Made by a program: the position numbers and the translations under genes. Shown in pieces: positions 34,252-45,866 of a DNA stretch of 64,000 nucleotides (within the stretch, counting starts at the first letter, position 1; each line of letters starts with the position of its first letter). The notes under the pieces are model-generated. The model saw only the letters and a list, made by a program, of their open reading frames with translations, had not been told where the DNA came from and ran no database searches. This DNA is from Euryodendron excelsum (taxonomy: Eukaryota; Streptophyta; Magnoliopsida; Ericales; Pentaphylacaceae). The DNA lies in the NCBI GenBank assembly GCA_033060915.1, contig CM065393.1, positions 3,378,001 through 3,442,000 of the forward strand, given 5' to 3'.

Positions 34252-35779
34252 ATCTCCCCCTTTTTGATGATGAGAAAACTCTAAAAATATATACAATTAA
34301 GCTCAATATAAGTGAAGCATAAGGATTAAGAAAATTAGGAATTTAAAGTACCATCTTTCTTGTAAGAAATTTATACATAATATTTCTTCCCTTTTTCATT
34401 TATTTTTCATGAAGTATTTCTCTTCCTTTTTGTCAATCAGTCAAAAAGCAACAACAAAAATGGAATGCAAATTTAGAATAGAACAGATACATTCATATTC
34501 CAGATTTCTCCTTAAAAAAAATATTTCTTCCCTATGGAAGATATAAAGTCATGTACACAAAATCGAATAAACAAACTCAGAATATTCATACTCAATATGC
34601 TCAAAATCTAACAAACTGTGCAATATCAGAAAAATGCAAAGAAGATGAAAGTTTCGTACCAAGCATTTGCTCCCCCTTCCTTTTGTACTTTGGGCTTTAG
34701 AGTATTTTTCAGATACAATCAAAAAACTTGGAGGTTCAGAACATGTAAGCATTTAGAAATTCAGAATATTCATATTCTCCAAATTAGGTTTCAAATTTAA
34801 GGCAAAGCAGATTTGAACTCAGATGTTCAGGGCATGTAAGCATCTGAAAATGCAGAATATTCATACTGCGTTCATTGCATTTGATGCTTCTTTAGAATAT
34901 TCATGCTTCATTTTTCTCCTTTTTCATCAAACCAATGCTCATCCTTTCTTTTACAGTTGATGCCTCATTGCAATATAACACATTTATATTCAACTAGTAT
35001 CAGATAATGAAAGAAAAACTAAAGAGTAATGTGTATTTCATTAATTATACTTGGTAACCACTTTGAGGAGTGTTTTCTCTCCCTTTTTGTCTTTTAAGAT
35101 TCTCTCCTACTTTTGTCTTTTGAGAATATACTTCCCCCCCCCCCCTTTTTTTTAAATCATAAAAAAGAGTAAGAAATGGAGAATATAAACAAGTACAACA
35201 ACAAAAAAAGAATAAAATGATTTTTGTGGAAAAGACAATGATCAAATCAGTTAAAACATTTACTCTGTGCAACAGTCACAAGGAAGTTATCAATGATAAG
35301 ACAAGGAGATTCAAAACACATCATTTTGATAATCATTCATACATGAAGGAATATTGAGAGAGTTTAACAAAGAGAAACATCCACAGAATATTACAGATTT
35401 CTTAGAGAATGACATACCATGCTATTTAAACTATCTGTTCAAAATCAAAAAATGTGAAATGTAGAGGCAGAGGTCTTCATTTTGCTTTGAGAGATGAGGT
35501 TTTATAGTTTTAAATCAGTTTGAGGCTAATGGGTCAACTCCTGGCTTAAAAGGGTCGACTCTTTTTAACAGAGGACTTCTGGAGCTAATTCTAGAGTCTA
35601 GGGGTCAACTCATTGAAGGCATAAGTCTACTATTTTCCTTTAGAAATGCAGAGACGTATCTTTAAAAGCTATGAAATGCATCAAACAAGTTTATAATCTG
35701 TCTCAAAAGTACATATGCATTATCAAACACATATAAACATCTAAGCATTCAAGTTAAATGAGTGCTTATCCCCAATTCT
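34252..35779 (-). other. Polypurine tract and non-coding 3' part of the Sirevirus-like element
   Basis: AAAAAGGGGGAGAT on the minus strand (34252-34265) abuts the 3' LTR and is the polypurine tract. The remaining 1.5 kb has no ORF I trust; no env-like gene is recognisable. A C-run lies at 35134-35145, and copies of the (A)GGGTCGACTC motif near 35530-35600. Confidence 0.7.
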
Positions 35780-37380
35780 CTTCTAATCATACAAAATCTA
35801 TCTTCAGTTAAAGGTTTTGTGAAGATATCAGCAAGTTGATGTTCAGTACTCACAAAATCAACTAAGATATCACTTTTTTTGCACATGATCACGTATAAAA
35901 TGATGTCTAATCTCAATATGCTTTGTACGAGAGTGTTGGATAGAATTTTTGGTTAGATTGATGGCACTTGTGCTATCTCATCTAATCAAAATATGTTTAA
36001 ATGTTAAACCAAAATCCTCTAGTTGATGCTTTATCCAAAAAAATTTGTGCACAATAACTTCCGGCTTCAATATACTCAGCCTCAGCTATGGAAAGGGCAA
36101 CTGAGCTTTGTTTCTTGCTAAACCAAGTAACAAGCATATTTCGAAGAAATTAACAAGAGCCACTAGTGCTCTTTCTAACAACCTTACTACCAGTATAGTC
36201 AGCATCTAAATAACAAATTAAGTTCAAAGATGTGCCTCTAGGATACCACAATCCAAGATTAGGTATGTGCTTAAGATATCTAAATATTCGTTTAACAGCA
36301 ACAACATGTGATTCCTTAGATTAGATTGAAAGCGAACACACAAGCATACATTAAACATAATATCAGGCCTACTACCAGTTAAGTAAAACAATGAGCTTAT
36401 CATATTTTTATAGAACTTAGTATCTACAGAAATACATTTCTCATCACTGTTAAGCTTTGTTGAAGTATTCATAGGGGTGCTCATTGGTTTTGCATTTTCC
36501 AGCCCAAACTTCTTGAGTAGATCTTTGATGTATTTAGCTTGGTTAATAAAAATTTCTTCCTTTGATTGTTTGATTTGAAGTCCAAGGAAGTAATTGAGCT
36601 CACCCATCATGCTCATCTCAAACTCACCCTGCATACACTTAGCAAATTCCTTGCAAAGTTTTTCATTAGTAGGGCCAAATATAATGTCATCAACATAAAT
36701 TTGTACAAGTAACATGTCATGATCTTTAACCTTTATAAAGAGAGTTGTATAAACTTTTCCCTTTGTAAAATCATTTTCTGTCAAAAATTTTCTTAGCCTT
36801 TCATACTTGGCCCTTTGGGCTTGCTTTAAATCATATAAAGCTTTAGTAAGTTTAAGACATGATTTGGAAATAAAGGGTTTTCAAAACCAGGTGGTTGTTC
36901 AACATACACCTCTTCAGATATAAAACCATTCAAAAATGCACTTTTCACATCCATTTGATAAAATTTGAAAATTTTGAAACATGAAAATGCAAGCAACATT
37001 TTAATAGCTTCTAATCTAGCTACAAGTGCAAAAGTTTCATCAAAATCAATTTCTTCTTCTTGATTATAGCCTTGAGCTACAAGTCTTGCCTTGTTTCTAA
37101 TAACAGTTTCACATTCATCCATCTTGTTTCTAAACACCTATTTAGTTCCAATTACAGGATGATCTTCAGGCCTAGGAACAAAATTTCATACCTCATTCCT
37201 TTTAAATTGATTTAACTCTTATTGCATGGCCATAATCCATGATTCATCATTTTTAGCATCTTGAAAATATTTTGGTTCTATTTGTGAAAGAAAAGCCAGA
37301 TGATTACATACATTTCTAAGAGATGATCTTGTTCTTACCCCTTGTGATGGATCACCTAGTATTTGCTCTGTTGAATGATT
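35780..37380 (-). pseudogene. Copia reverse transcriptase and RNase H, broken
   Basis: From the right: [22 protein letters not shown] and [26 protein letters not shown] (first catalytic Asp) within 37137-36826, then, after stops at about 36790-36825, YVDDIIFGPTNEK (catalytic box), MMGELNYFLGLQI and DLLKKFGLENAKPM within 36784-36224. RNase H follows in broken frames (YLDADYTGSK.., AEAEYIEA.. near 36060-36200). The catalytic residues survive but frameshifts separate the halves. Confidence 0.88.
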
Positions 37381-37392
37381 GTGGATAAATTT

Positions 37393-38869
37393 TCATTCCT
37401 TTGGCAGTCCTTCATTCTCATCTTGTTGGCTTGAAGGAGTGTCTTGGTTTCCTTTCTCTTGTGGTGGAGCTTCACTGTGAGTTGGATTGATATTCAGATT
37501 GTCCATGCTTTCCTCCACATCATTTATATAATCACTCACAACCTTTCTAGATAAAGAGTTTAGTTCATCAAAGGAAACATGAATTGATTCTTCAACAACT
37601 AAGTTTTTTTTATTGTAAACTCTATAGGCCTTGCTATGTGAGGAATGTCCTAGAAAGACAGCTTCATCAGATTTTGCATCAAATTTACCAAGGTTGTCCT
37701 TGTCATTATTCAATACAAAACATTTGCATCCAAAAGCTCTAAAATATGAAATATTTGGTTTCTTGTTTTTCCAAAGCTCATATGGGGTTTTATTTAAAAA
37801 TTTTCTAACCAAAACTCTGTTTAACACATAATAAGCTATGTTAACAGCTTCAACTCAAAAATATTTTGGTAAATTATTTTCACAAACCACTATTCTCCCC
37901 GTTTCTTTCAAAGTTCTGTTTTTCCTTTCAACAACCCCATTTTATTGAAGAGTTCTAGGTGCTGAAAAATTATATTCAAAACCATTTTCATCACAATATA
38001 TTTCAAAAGGTTTGCAATCAAACTCACCATCATGGTCAGTCCTAATTGCTATGATTGTAAATCCCTTTTCGTTTTGAACCTTTTTACAAAACTTGATGAA
38101 GAAAGCAATTGTTTCATTTTTGTGAGCTATAAAGAATGTCCAAGTAAATCTTAAGTAATCATCAATAATGACAAGAGCATATTGTTTACTAGCTAAACTT
38201 AAAGTTCTAGTTGGTCCAAACAAATCCATATGCAATAGTTGTAGTGGTCTAGAAGTAGAGAGCATGTTTATGGATTTAAAAGAAACTCTGGTTTGCTTTC
38301 CTATTTGACATGCATCATAAGTTTTGTCTTTTTCAAATTTGAGTTTGGGAAGACCATTTACTAACTCATTTTTCAAAATTTTTGAAAGAATGCTCATATT
38401 AATATGACTAAGTCTTCTATGCCACAACCAACTATCCTCATTGTTCACAACTGCAAGGCATTTGATTTTACAAGAAGATAATTCATTTAGATTGAAAGTG
38501 CAAATATTGTCTTGTCTATGACCAGTCAATATGATCTTGTTATCATTTACGTTTACTACATCACATTTAGAAGATTCAAACACTACTTTGCAACCTTTGT
38601 TACACAATTGGTTAATGCTCAACAGGTTGTGCTTAAAACCTTTAACAAGTAAAATATTATCAATAGGGGTTGAAGAATTTTTACCAACACTACCTATACC
38701 GATGATTTTGCCTTTGCTATTATCCTCAAAAGTAACCAATCCTCCATCCTTTGGTGTGAGAGAAGTAAATTGAGTTTCATCTCCAGTCATATGTCTTAAA
38801 CAACCACTATCCAAGTACCATTGATCCTTTTTGGATTTGGCTTGAAGACATACCTACAAAGCAAGCAAT
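37393..38869 (-). pseudogene. Copia protease and integrase, broken by one stop
   Basis: The protease remnant has DSGCLRHMTGDETQF at the start of a 290-residue open stretch (38814-37942), followed by the pre-integrase H-H-C-C region (WLWHRRLSHINM) and the integrase core with D (LLHMDLFGPT) and D (IRTDHDGEF). A stop at 37942-37944 replaces the Gln just before NGVVERKNRTL, which carries the catalytic Glu. The C-terminal integrase (TPYELWKNKKPNISYFRAFG) is open at 37827-37393. A single nonsense change thus separates the catalytic residues. Confidence 0.88.
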
Positions 38870-40405
38870 TCAACCTTTGACCTTTGGTACCCAAATCATC
38901 TTGGGCCCAGTGAGGTTAGTCTTCAATGTTCCTTTTGGAACCCAAGCTTTCTTGGCAGCATGAGATTTTTGTATAAGGAAACATTGATTTGCAAAGTGAC
39001 CTCTCTTATGACAATAAAAACATGTGATTGTAGTTTTTGAAAACTTTTTATGTTTAAAAGCATTGTAACCTATTTCAGCCTTGTTAAGAGAGCAATTTCG
39101 TTTACCAAGCATAGCATCAAGTTTATCTATTCCATCGACACATTTAGAAAAAGATTTTTATAAATCAATGACTTTTTCTTTCAAAACAGAGTTTTCCTTT
39201 TTCAAAATCTCATTTTCATTTTGTAACTCTTCACTTTCTTCTGTGAGAGTGGATACCATCTTCTTGAGAAGATTGTTTTTGATGCCTAGCTTTTTAAATT
39301 CAACAATCAAATCATTGAAAGCATTTTGTAATTCATTAAATGAAAAATTAGAATTAGTTACCTCTGTTTCTTCTTCATGTGCCATAAGACATAAGTGGGC
39401 TACTTCATGAGTTTTAGATTCATCTGAGCTTGAATCTTCACTTTCACTCTATGTTGCAGCTAGAGCCCTTTTCCCTCTTCCTTTCTTTTCTTTCTTTTTT
39501 AGCTGAGAACACTCATTTTTCATGTGTCCTGGCTTTTTGCATTCGTGGCATATGATGGTTGAATCCTTGTTATTTGATTAACCCTTTGCTTCAAACTTCT
39601 TTCCTTCTTTCCACCTTCTTTTCATGAATCTCTTGAATTTTCTTGTGATGAGGGCAAGATCTTCCTCATCTTCTTTTTCACTTCCAGATTCATTTTCTAA
39701 TGTGGTGGACCTGAATGCAACTGACTTCTTTCTCTTGTCTTCTTCTTATTGAGCATTCTATTTTCGGGTCAGCTCATAAGTCATGAGAGAACTAAGAAAT
39801 TCTTCAAGAGGTAGAGCGTTGAGGTCTTTAGCTTCTTGTATGGCTGTCACCTTTGCTTCCCATGTCTTTGGCAATGATCTCAGAATTTTTCTCACCTGCT
39901 CACTATTAAGATATACTCTTCCAAGATACTTTAAACTATTAACAATGTCAGTGAATCTTGTGAATATTTCAGTTATAGACTAATTAGATTTCATTCTAAA
40001 TAATTCGTAATTATGCACAAGAATGTTAATCTTGGACTCTTTAACCTAATTGGTCCCTTCATGAGTCACTTTAAGTTTGTCCCAAATTTTTTTGGCAGAT
40101 TCACAGATAAAAATTCTATTGAACTTATTTGGGTCTAACGCATAATAAAGAATGTTCATAACTTTAGCATTAGATTGCATAAGTTTTAAGTCATTCTCAT
40201 CCCATTCATTTTCAGGTTTAGGGATAACTTCCCTTTCAATAAACTTGCTGGGAATCTTAGGACCATTAACGATAATCCTCCATAACTCATAGTCAACAGA
40301 TTGAATATAAATTCTCATTCTATTCTTCCAATAGTTATAGTTTGTTCCATTAAACATAGAAGGTCTATTGGTGGATTGACCCTCACCGAGAGAGCTTCCA
40401 AACAT
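38870..40405 (-). pseudogene. Sirevirus-type Gag, broken
   Basis: The start MFGSSLGEGQSTNRPSMFNG at 40405 leads into YNYWKNRMRIYIQS..YELW, the typical N-terminal copia Gag domain. Further on: a zinc knuckle CHECKKPGHMKNEC (about 39500-39550), an acidic Ser-rich stretch, a coiled coil at 39385-39158 (NNLLKKMVSTLTEESEELQ..) and a second knuckle CFYCHKRGHFANQC (about 38975-39025). Stops at 40046 and elsewhere interrupt it. Long Gag with coiled coil is a Sirevirus trait. Confidence 0.85.
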
Positions 40406-40456
40406 GGTTGCTATGGATCAACTCTAACGATTTTAAGCCTTTAAACTAGAGCACAA

Positions 40457-40468
40457 GCTCTGATACCA
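40457..40468 (-). other. Primer-binding site of the Sirevirus-like element
   Basis: The minus strand reads TGGTATCAGAGC, the complement of the initiator Met-tRNA 3' end, two bases after the LTR end CCAACA. Confidence 0.9.
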
Positions 40469-40470
40469 AT

Positions 40471-42073
40471 TGTTGGCCTAAGAAGGCAATCCAAGAGGGG
40501 GGTGAATTGGCTTTTATAGAATTTATATCAAATAATGCAGCTGAAAACAATTTATGTATTTCGACAATAATTAATCTAAGTATAAATCAATCAAACAAAT
40601 AATGGAACACAATGCAAGCAACTATAGTAAGCAAATAAGCAAAATAGAGCAAGAAAAGAAAAGCATCAGATTTATAGAGGTTTAGCCAACCTTGCCTACG
40701 TCCTCTCTTCTTCAATCCTTTCAAAGGTATTCCACTATGTAAAGACCCTTACATAGCCGCTAGTTTTGCTACAAGTGCCCAGCTCACTCTTACAAGAGCT
40801 CTTTCCCAAGCTCTTACAATCCAAGAGATTTTGTCCAAGCTTATCTCAAACTTACAAGTGATTTTGTCCAACCTTCACTCAAACTTACAAGTGTTTTTAA
40901 CCAAAAACACTCAAACTCACAGGTTTACAAACTGACCCAAGTGAAATAAATAAAGGTTTTACAAATGATAACTCTCCTAGTGAGTAGATGAACAAGAATA
41001 GCTCAATAGATAACCTCAATCACTTAGCAAAAATTGTAGCAGTGAGGGCACAACAGATTTTCAGCTTTTTGCACTTGATATAGCAGGTGTAATCACTCTA
41101 TCTTGTGTTTAGAAGCTATAGGGATCTTGTATTTATAGCCATGGATTGATTTTAGCAATTGGTAGTGGATGCGAGACCATTTGATGCAAGAACGGCAGAG
41201 TATAATGTTAAAAAATAGAGCCGTTGCTGTAAATGAGTCGACTCTTTTGCTGCAGGGGTCGACTTTTTTAAGGTTCAGCAGATTTTTCAAGGCTCTACTC
41301 AAATGAGTCAACTCTTTTATATTAGGGGTCGACTCTTTTGATCTTCATCAGAATTTTTCGCCTTTATTTGAATGAATCGACTCTTTTACTTGAGGTCTCA
41401 ACTCTTTTTAGGAAAATCCTTAACTTTTGCAATATTTCTTCAATCTTCTTCAATATTTTCAAGCTCTTTAAGGATCATCCAACTAAACTTTTTAAGGCTT
41501 GAAAACACTTCTTCAAGACTTGATGACTTCAAGAACATCTTCAATCCTTCAATATGAAATCAACTCTATTTTGATTCTTGTAGAGCTCTTCAATCATCAT
41601 TGCCTCATCCATTGATTCAAGTTTCCTTCAAGATCTTCAAGAAAGCTTACAATACTTGAGCCCTTCACATTTTAACTGTTCTTTGAGAAATCTTCAACAA
41701 ATATGGCTTATTCTTTTTATTCAAGGTTTTGAGCATTTTCAAGCTTCTTCCTTGACATCCATCATCTTGAAATTTCTTTATTCTTTATAAGATCACCATT
41801 GTTGAATATGTCATTCCTTCATGCTTCTCAATCTTCAATCCAAGATTTTCATTATCTTGGAATTCCTTCATTCTCTTATAAGATTAGCTTTGCTGAATAT
41901 ATTCTCTCATCATGCTTATCAACCTTCATTATAATATTTGCATCACAAGTTTTCCATTTTGATAAGCTTCAAGTCATGATAGAAATCTACTAATTAATTT
42001 GCACACTTAAGTAGAATTATTAGATCATTAAACCAAGTTTTGTTATCATCAAAATCAAGGCATTGAGTCAATA
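40471..42073 (-). repeat. Sirevirus 5' LTR (right)
   Basis: 1,603 bp, matching 32576-34251 with scattered substitutions. Three rather than four GTCGAC units. Its outer end (GAGTCAATA) directly meets the tRNA-like repeat at 42074. Confidence 0.9.
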
Positions 42074-42465
42074 ATTGCCAGTTTTTAGGATCAAGCGCCT
42101 ACCACTGCACCAAAAGCAATTGCTGTTAGTTAAGGCGCAACTTTATTTCCTCACACCTTCACAGCCGGCAGTGCCACATCTCGACTGCACGTATGCGGCA
42201 GGATACTGGACTTGGCCCTCTAGGTCTCCGCCCAACAATCCCCCCCCCCAGCACCTACTTGCAAGCAGCATGCCATCCAGGGGAGTCAAACTCGTGACCT
42301 GCTTTGGTACCAGTTTTCAGGATCAAGCGCTTACCACTGCACCAAAAGCAATTGCTGTTAGTTGAGGCACAAATTTATTTCCTTATACCTTCACAGCCGG
42401 CAGCGCCACCTCTCGACTGCACGCATGTGGTAGGATGCTGGACTTGACCCTCTAGGCCTCCGCCC
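42074..42465 (-). mobile_element. Small TRIM-like/SINE-like repeat with tRNA-like boxes, duplicated block
   Basis: On the minus strand two ~155-bp blocks (42465-42313 and 42237-42084), each starting TGTTGGGCGGAG and ending GATCCT(G/A)AAAAC, flank a 75-bp middle. The middle starts TGGTACCAAAGC (like the Met-tRNA primer-binding site TGGTATCAGAGC), contains GGTCACGAGTTTGACTCC (like a Pol III B box) and ends in a G-run, GGGGATT. Each block carries TGGTGCAGTGGTAAGCGC, which resembles a tRNA A box. LTR-PBS-PPT-LTR order suggests a TRIM; A and B boxes at tRNA-like spacing suggest a SINE. The flanking TGTTG/TATTG may be its target duplication inside the copia LTR edge. Confidence 0.55.
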
Positions 42466-42965
42466 AACACTCTTCAGTATACTCAAAATAGTCGCCTTCC
42501 TCGTACGGGTCATTAGGGTGAATGCCCTTGAAGAAATAGTAAACCTAGGAAGCATAGGAAAACTTGCTCTTTAAAGAGCAAATTGCTAGGATTTAGCCAG
42601 GATTCGGCCATCTTTAGTAAAATGGGAACCTAACTTTATGGTTTCATGGAGACATTGTTCAAGTCGCTAAACCATCCTCTCGTCCTCCTTCGATGGATGA
42701 TTGGGATCAAATATCTCATACCTGCGAACACGAAGATGGAAAAGGAAATGGATTTTCTTTAGAGTCACTCCCCATTCCCCAAAAGGGGCAACAAGATGTG
42801 CATATCTGAACTCCAGTAGGCAATTAAGGCTTTAAGGCTTAAATTGCTCTTGCGAATGGTCAACTCCTTGGACATACAAACTGCCATAGGGAGGCCAACG
42901 TCGACTAGGTGTCGAGCATATTCATGGTCTCTCGTGACTTCATCAACTCATTCCTTCTAACCAGA
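42466..42965 (-). pseudogene. PMD-like protein relic, middle piece
   Basis: The minus strand reads VDEVTRDHEYARHLVDVGLP, then ELTIRKSNLSLKALI and YWSSDMHILLPLLGNGE, the W..H-F..G-E-x-T-L region typical of plant mobile domain proteins, and after frame changes RYEIFDPNHPSKEDERM and HPNDPYEEGDYFEYTEE. Several TGA/TAG stops sit where Arg, Trp or Gln would be expected. A TCGCAG|GTATGAG inside may mark a splice site. PMDs occur in host genes and in some Mutator and gypsy elements; which applies here is unclear. Confidence 0.55.
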
Positions 42966-43387
42966 CGTAGGCAGAAAGAGGCTTTTATATTAAATGAAAG
43001 AGTGAGAGAAGTGTTGCGTAGCAAACTATATATAATGCAATAAAATAGGAGTAAAGAAATACATAACACAAGGATTTAACAAGGTTCAACAGTCAGTGTG
43101 ACTACCTACGTCATTAGCAGTAGCAGAGTTCTCTTTTATTACTTGAAAAAAAGTATACAACTAATTAGGGTTACATAAATTTAAATGAAAACCTAACTGT
43201 GGATACAATGGCAAAATCCCCAAAATACCCATACCATACCGTAGCCCCCCTCACCTCCCAACCTATTATTCTGACCCAAGTGGACAAAATCGGATTACCC
43301 ATCATGGGCTTCACTCCACTCTGTTCCTCCCATGAGCCAAATTATTCCTTGACTTAGTATCAACAATATGAGCCACTAACTCCAACA
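42966..43387 (-). repeat. Short copia-type solo LTR inserted in the PMD frame
   Basis: On the minus strand it begins TGTTGGAGTTAGTGGCTC, a typical copia LTR start, and contains the TCCTTGTGTTATGTATTTC and AACCTTGTTAAA stretches common in copia LTR 3' ends. PMD coding similarity stops at 43388 and resumes at about 42965. The left end is not sharp (expected CA appears as TA) and the target duplication is uncertain. Confidence 0.5.
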
Positions 43388-43660
43388 GGAAGTCACCCCT
43401 CTCGATGCAAAAATGGGTCACGGAGTCTAGTGTAATCATCTCGACCTAATCAAACTCTAACTTCGGGGAGCAGTGGTTCCTCAATAGGGTCCGCTTTAGG
43501 AATAAAGGAGTCAATAAGTACACGCGCAAGTATGCACACGCAATGACCGAGAACGAAACACCACACTCGCAAGGAACAAAATGTAGGCAAACTAAAGCCT
43601 CGTCCTAAAACAACTACGCTTCAACAAAGGGCTCCTCCTTATATAAAGATCACAAGTACC
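43388..43660 (-). pseudogene. PMD-like protein relic, N-terminal piece with upstream TATA box
   Basis: The minus strand at about 43510-43390 reads IPKADPIEEPLLPEVRV, a TGA stop, LGRDDYTRLRDPFLHREG and another TGA, in the frame expected upstream of the 42965 piece. CTTTATATAAGG on the minus strand at 43638-43648 is a plausible TATA box. The start codon is not obvious. Confidence 0.45.
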
Positions 43661-45596
43661 CAAATCAAATTACAGGACCTAAGACATTCATCTCAGCGGG
43701 ACAGAGGTATTGTGTGGATTGGTGGGTAAGGATATAGGATCGTCAAGGTGAGAGGCATCACCTCAATCCCACACGAGTCACTTGGGGTCGAGGCGAAGCT
43801 CTTCATCTCGACCTGACTGGTAGAAGGAATCATGAGCACATGACCCCAAGGGCCATGTGTCATTCAGATATATGCCATGTATGCCTATAAACAAACCTAC
43901 TACTCCAAGGGCAAGCAAGGACGGAGATAAGAGGCAAAGCTCTGCTTAAGTACTGAAAAGTACCACTGCTATTCTCTCTCTGCTCATAGTTAACTCTATC
44001 ATTCACTTTCAAGTGATCCTACAATCCGTGCTAATCTTCTGATAGTTCATATCTCTCTAGCCTCTTACTTCGAACCATCTACAATCTCCAAGTAAGTTCT
44101 TTTGTTTTTTATTTAAGGGGTTTGTACAGCTCCTGGAGTTGTACATCTTCACCACTCTTAAGTATTTTTAAGTTTATTAGTGCACCACAATTTTTTACGG
44201 TGTCTAGGTATTACACATTTTGCTCAAACAAAAAAAAAAAAAATTAAAGTGAAAAGATAACGAACTCCAGTGCTTCAGTAATAGCAAAACATTATCATTT
44301 TCCATTTCCACTTTCTACGAGTCTCCTATTGTATCCAACAGTCCACCAAAAATCATAGATGCAAAGGCTCGAGTAGGTGGTGAAAAGCTCCATAGAAAAA
44401 GATATATCGGTTAATAAAGTTTTCAAAAAAACCAAAATCATTTACTTTTACGTCCTTTTCTTTCTAGTAGTTCACTATTTGTGTTGGAAAATACTATTCT
44501 TTTAAAATTTTTGTGTAAAATCTTGCATCAGAATGATTTGATTGTAACAAGTAAATAAAAACTTGATGAGTTCTTTATTTTAAAATGATGAGCTAACCAT
44601 ATTATTTTGTAATATTTTTTTATGTACACTTTTTTCAGCATATATAGCATTACTCGTTTATTAATCCTCCCATAACTTTATGATATAAACAATTAAAAAA
44701 TAAAAGTCTTTAAGTACCATTGTACCTCTATAGTCTTTATGATTGCCCCTCCAAAATCTGGCTATTCCTTATTACCGATCCACGCTTTAAAAATGCATAC
44801 CAGACCGATCGTTCAATGAAGAACTATCGCGTACTTTACAGCTGGATATTGGACTTCTCAAAGGAAAGGTAAACGGAAAAGAAATAATATTTCTTTGTAA
44901 TATTTATTTTTAATATTGGTAGATCCACTTGCCTTCTTATAACATTTTTTTACTTATCTTTTTTAACTCTTTTGTCTCTTCCTAATCTACTCAAGTTTTA
45001 TTATTTACGTAAGGTTGCCAGTAATGTTGAAAAAAAAATTCATGTTTAGTTTTAAAATTCACTTCAAATAAAATTAATCGAGATTTCATAGGAAAGTTAG
45101 GAATTATTTAACTGCCTTCTTACTTTTTACGACCATTAACTCATATTTATCAAGGGATCCACTCTTATCATCGTCAAGAATGCTCAATTCTTGACTTTCG
45201 TCAAGTGTGCTAAAATCTCACACTGATTTTCTTAGTTGATGTAGGAATGTACCGCTTTTGCAAAAATATTGACACTATCAACGCTCAAGCTCTCTGTGTA
45301 GCATGAAAGAATACTTGCTAGCAAACATCCAAGTATGCTATAAAGAAACTAAATGATAACCAATATTTATTTTACCAAGAGATAAAAAAAATATTTAATA
45401 GTACTATTATGTATCTTCAAATCAGATTAAATAGAATAATCAAGAGAAAAATAAATAATAAGCTTTATTAAGCATTACCATTATGGCTTAAAGAGTGCCT
45501 TAAAGGTACTTATTTAACATATTCCATCGAAGCTAGAATCTGATCGATAGCATAATATTTTGTATTAGATTAATCCATGATTGCTATAACATCAAA
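43661..45596. other. Intergenic, no supported gene
   Basis: No coding signal. 43661-44230 is GC-richer and may be the 5' flank of the PMD unit or an LTR fragment. 44230-45596 is AT-rich single-copy-looking DNA. Confidence 0.4.
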
Positions 45597-45866
45597 TCAT
45601 GGCATTATCTTCTTCAAATCAACTCTTCGGTTGCTCATCACTGCCACTTTCGGACTCTCGATAGTTTCAGAACCAGCATCATCTGAAGATTTGCTTTCCT
45701 TTGGAGGTGGGTGATTTGGAGGGGGCAGACAACTATTTGGGGGGCATTTTCCAAAACGGTCCCTACCAAGAGCCGGATTGCCGATGTGATTAACAGCAGT
45801 AACTCCAATAAAGATCACGCAAACAAAGAGTGACACAACGAAGAAAGGTATGGTGCCTCTACCCAT
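45597..45866 (-). CDS. Small predicted secreted protein, 89 residues, unknown (weakly RALF-like)
   Basis: The first ~23 residues form a clean signal peptide (MGRGTIPFFVVSLFVCVIFIGV). The mature part has only two cysteines (C-P-P-N-S-C) within NHIGNPALGRDRFGKCPPNS, followed by a Pro-rich PPPNHPPPK and an acidic tail. The order I-G..A-L-x-R-D..C..C recalls the start of RALF peptide hormones, but the second cysteine pair and R-G-C motif are missing, so the resemblance may be chance. Support for a real gene: a TATA box TATAAAAA (minus, 45982-45975) about 110 bp upstream of the ATG, and no nearby transposon sequence. Intron-less. If real, an apoplastic peptide precursor is plausible. Confidence 0.5.
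   Translation of the reverse strand: MGRGTIPFFVVSLFVCVIFIGVTAVNHIGNPALGRDRFGKCPPNSCLPPPNHPPPKESKSSDDAGSETIESPKVAVMSNRRVDLKKIMP

Larger units (their letters stand above)
32576..42073 (-). mobile_element. Sirevirus-like Ty1/copia retrotransposon, degenerate
   Basis: A 9.5-kb element on the minus strand: 5' LTR 42073-40471, primer-binding site, long Gag with coiled coil and two zinc knuckles, protease-integrase, RT-RNase H, a 1.5-kb non-coding 3' part, polypurine tract and 3' LTR 34251-32576. Integrase before RT gives copia; the long Gag with coiled coil and CHECKKPGHMKNEC knuckle fit Sirevirus/SIRE. Host flanks AAGAG and GAGAG (minus strand) look like the 5-bp target duplication, given that a small repeat (42074-42465) inserted at the element's outer edge. 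The LTRs are similar but not identical and the ORFs are interrupted. Confidence 0.88.

Noticed and set aside
34252..35779. Possible env-like gene of the Sirevirus-like element
   Set aside because: No frame longer than about 80 residues, no membrane or coiled-coil pattern; the region looks non-coding.
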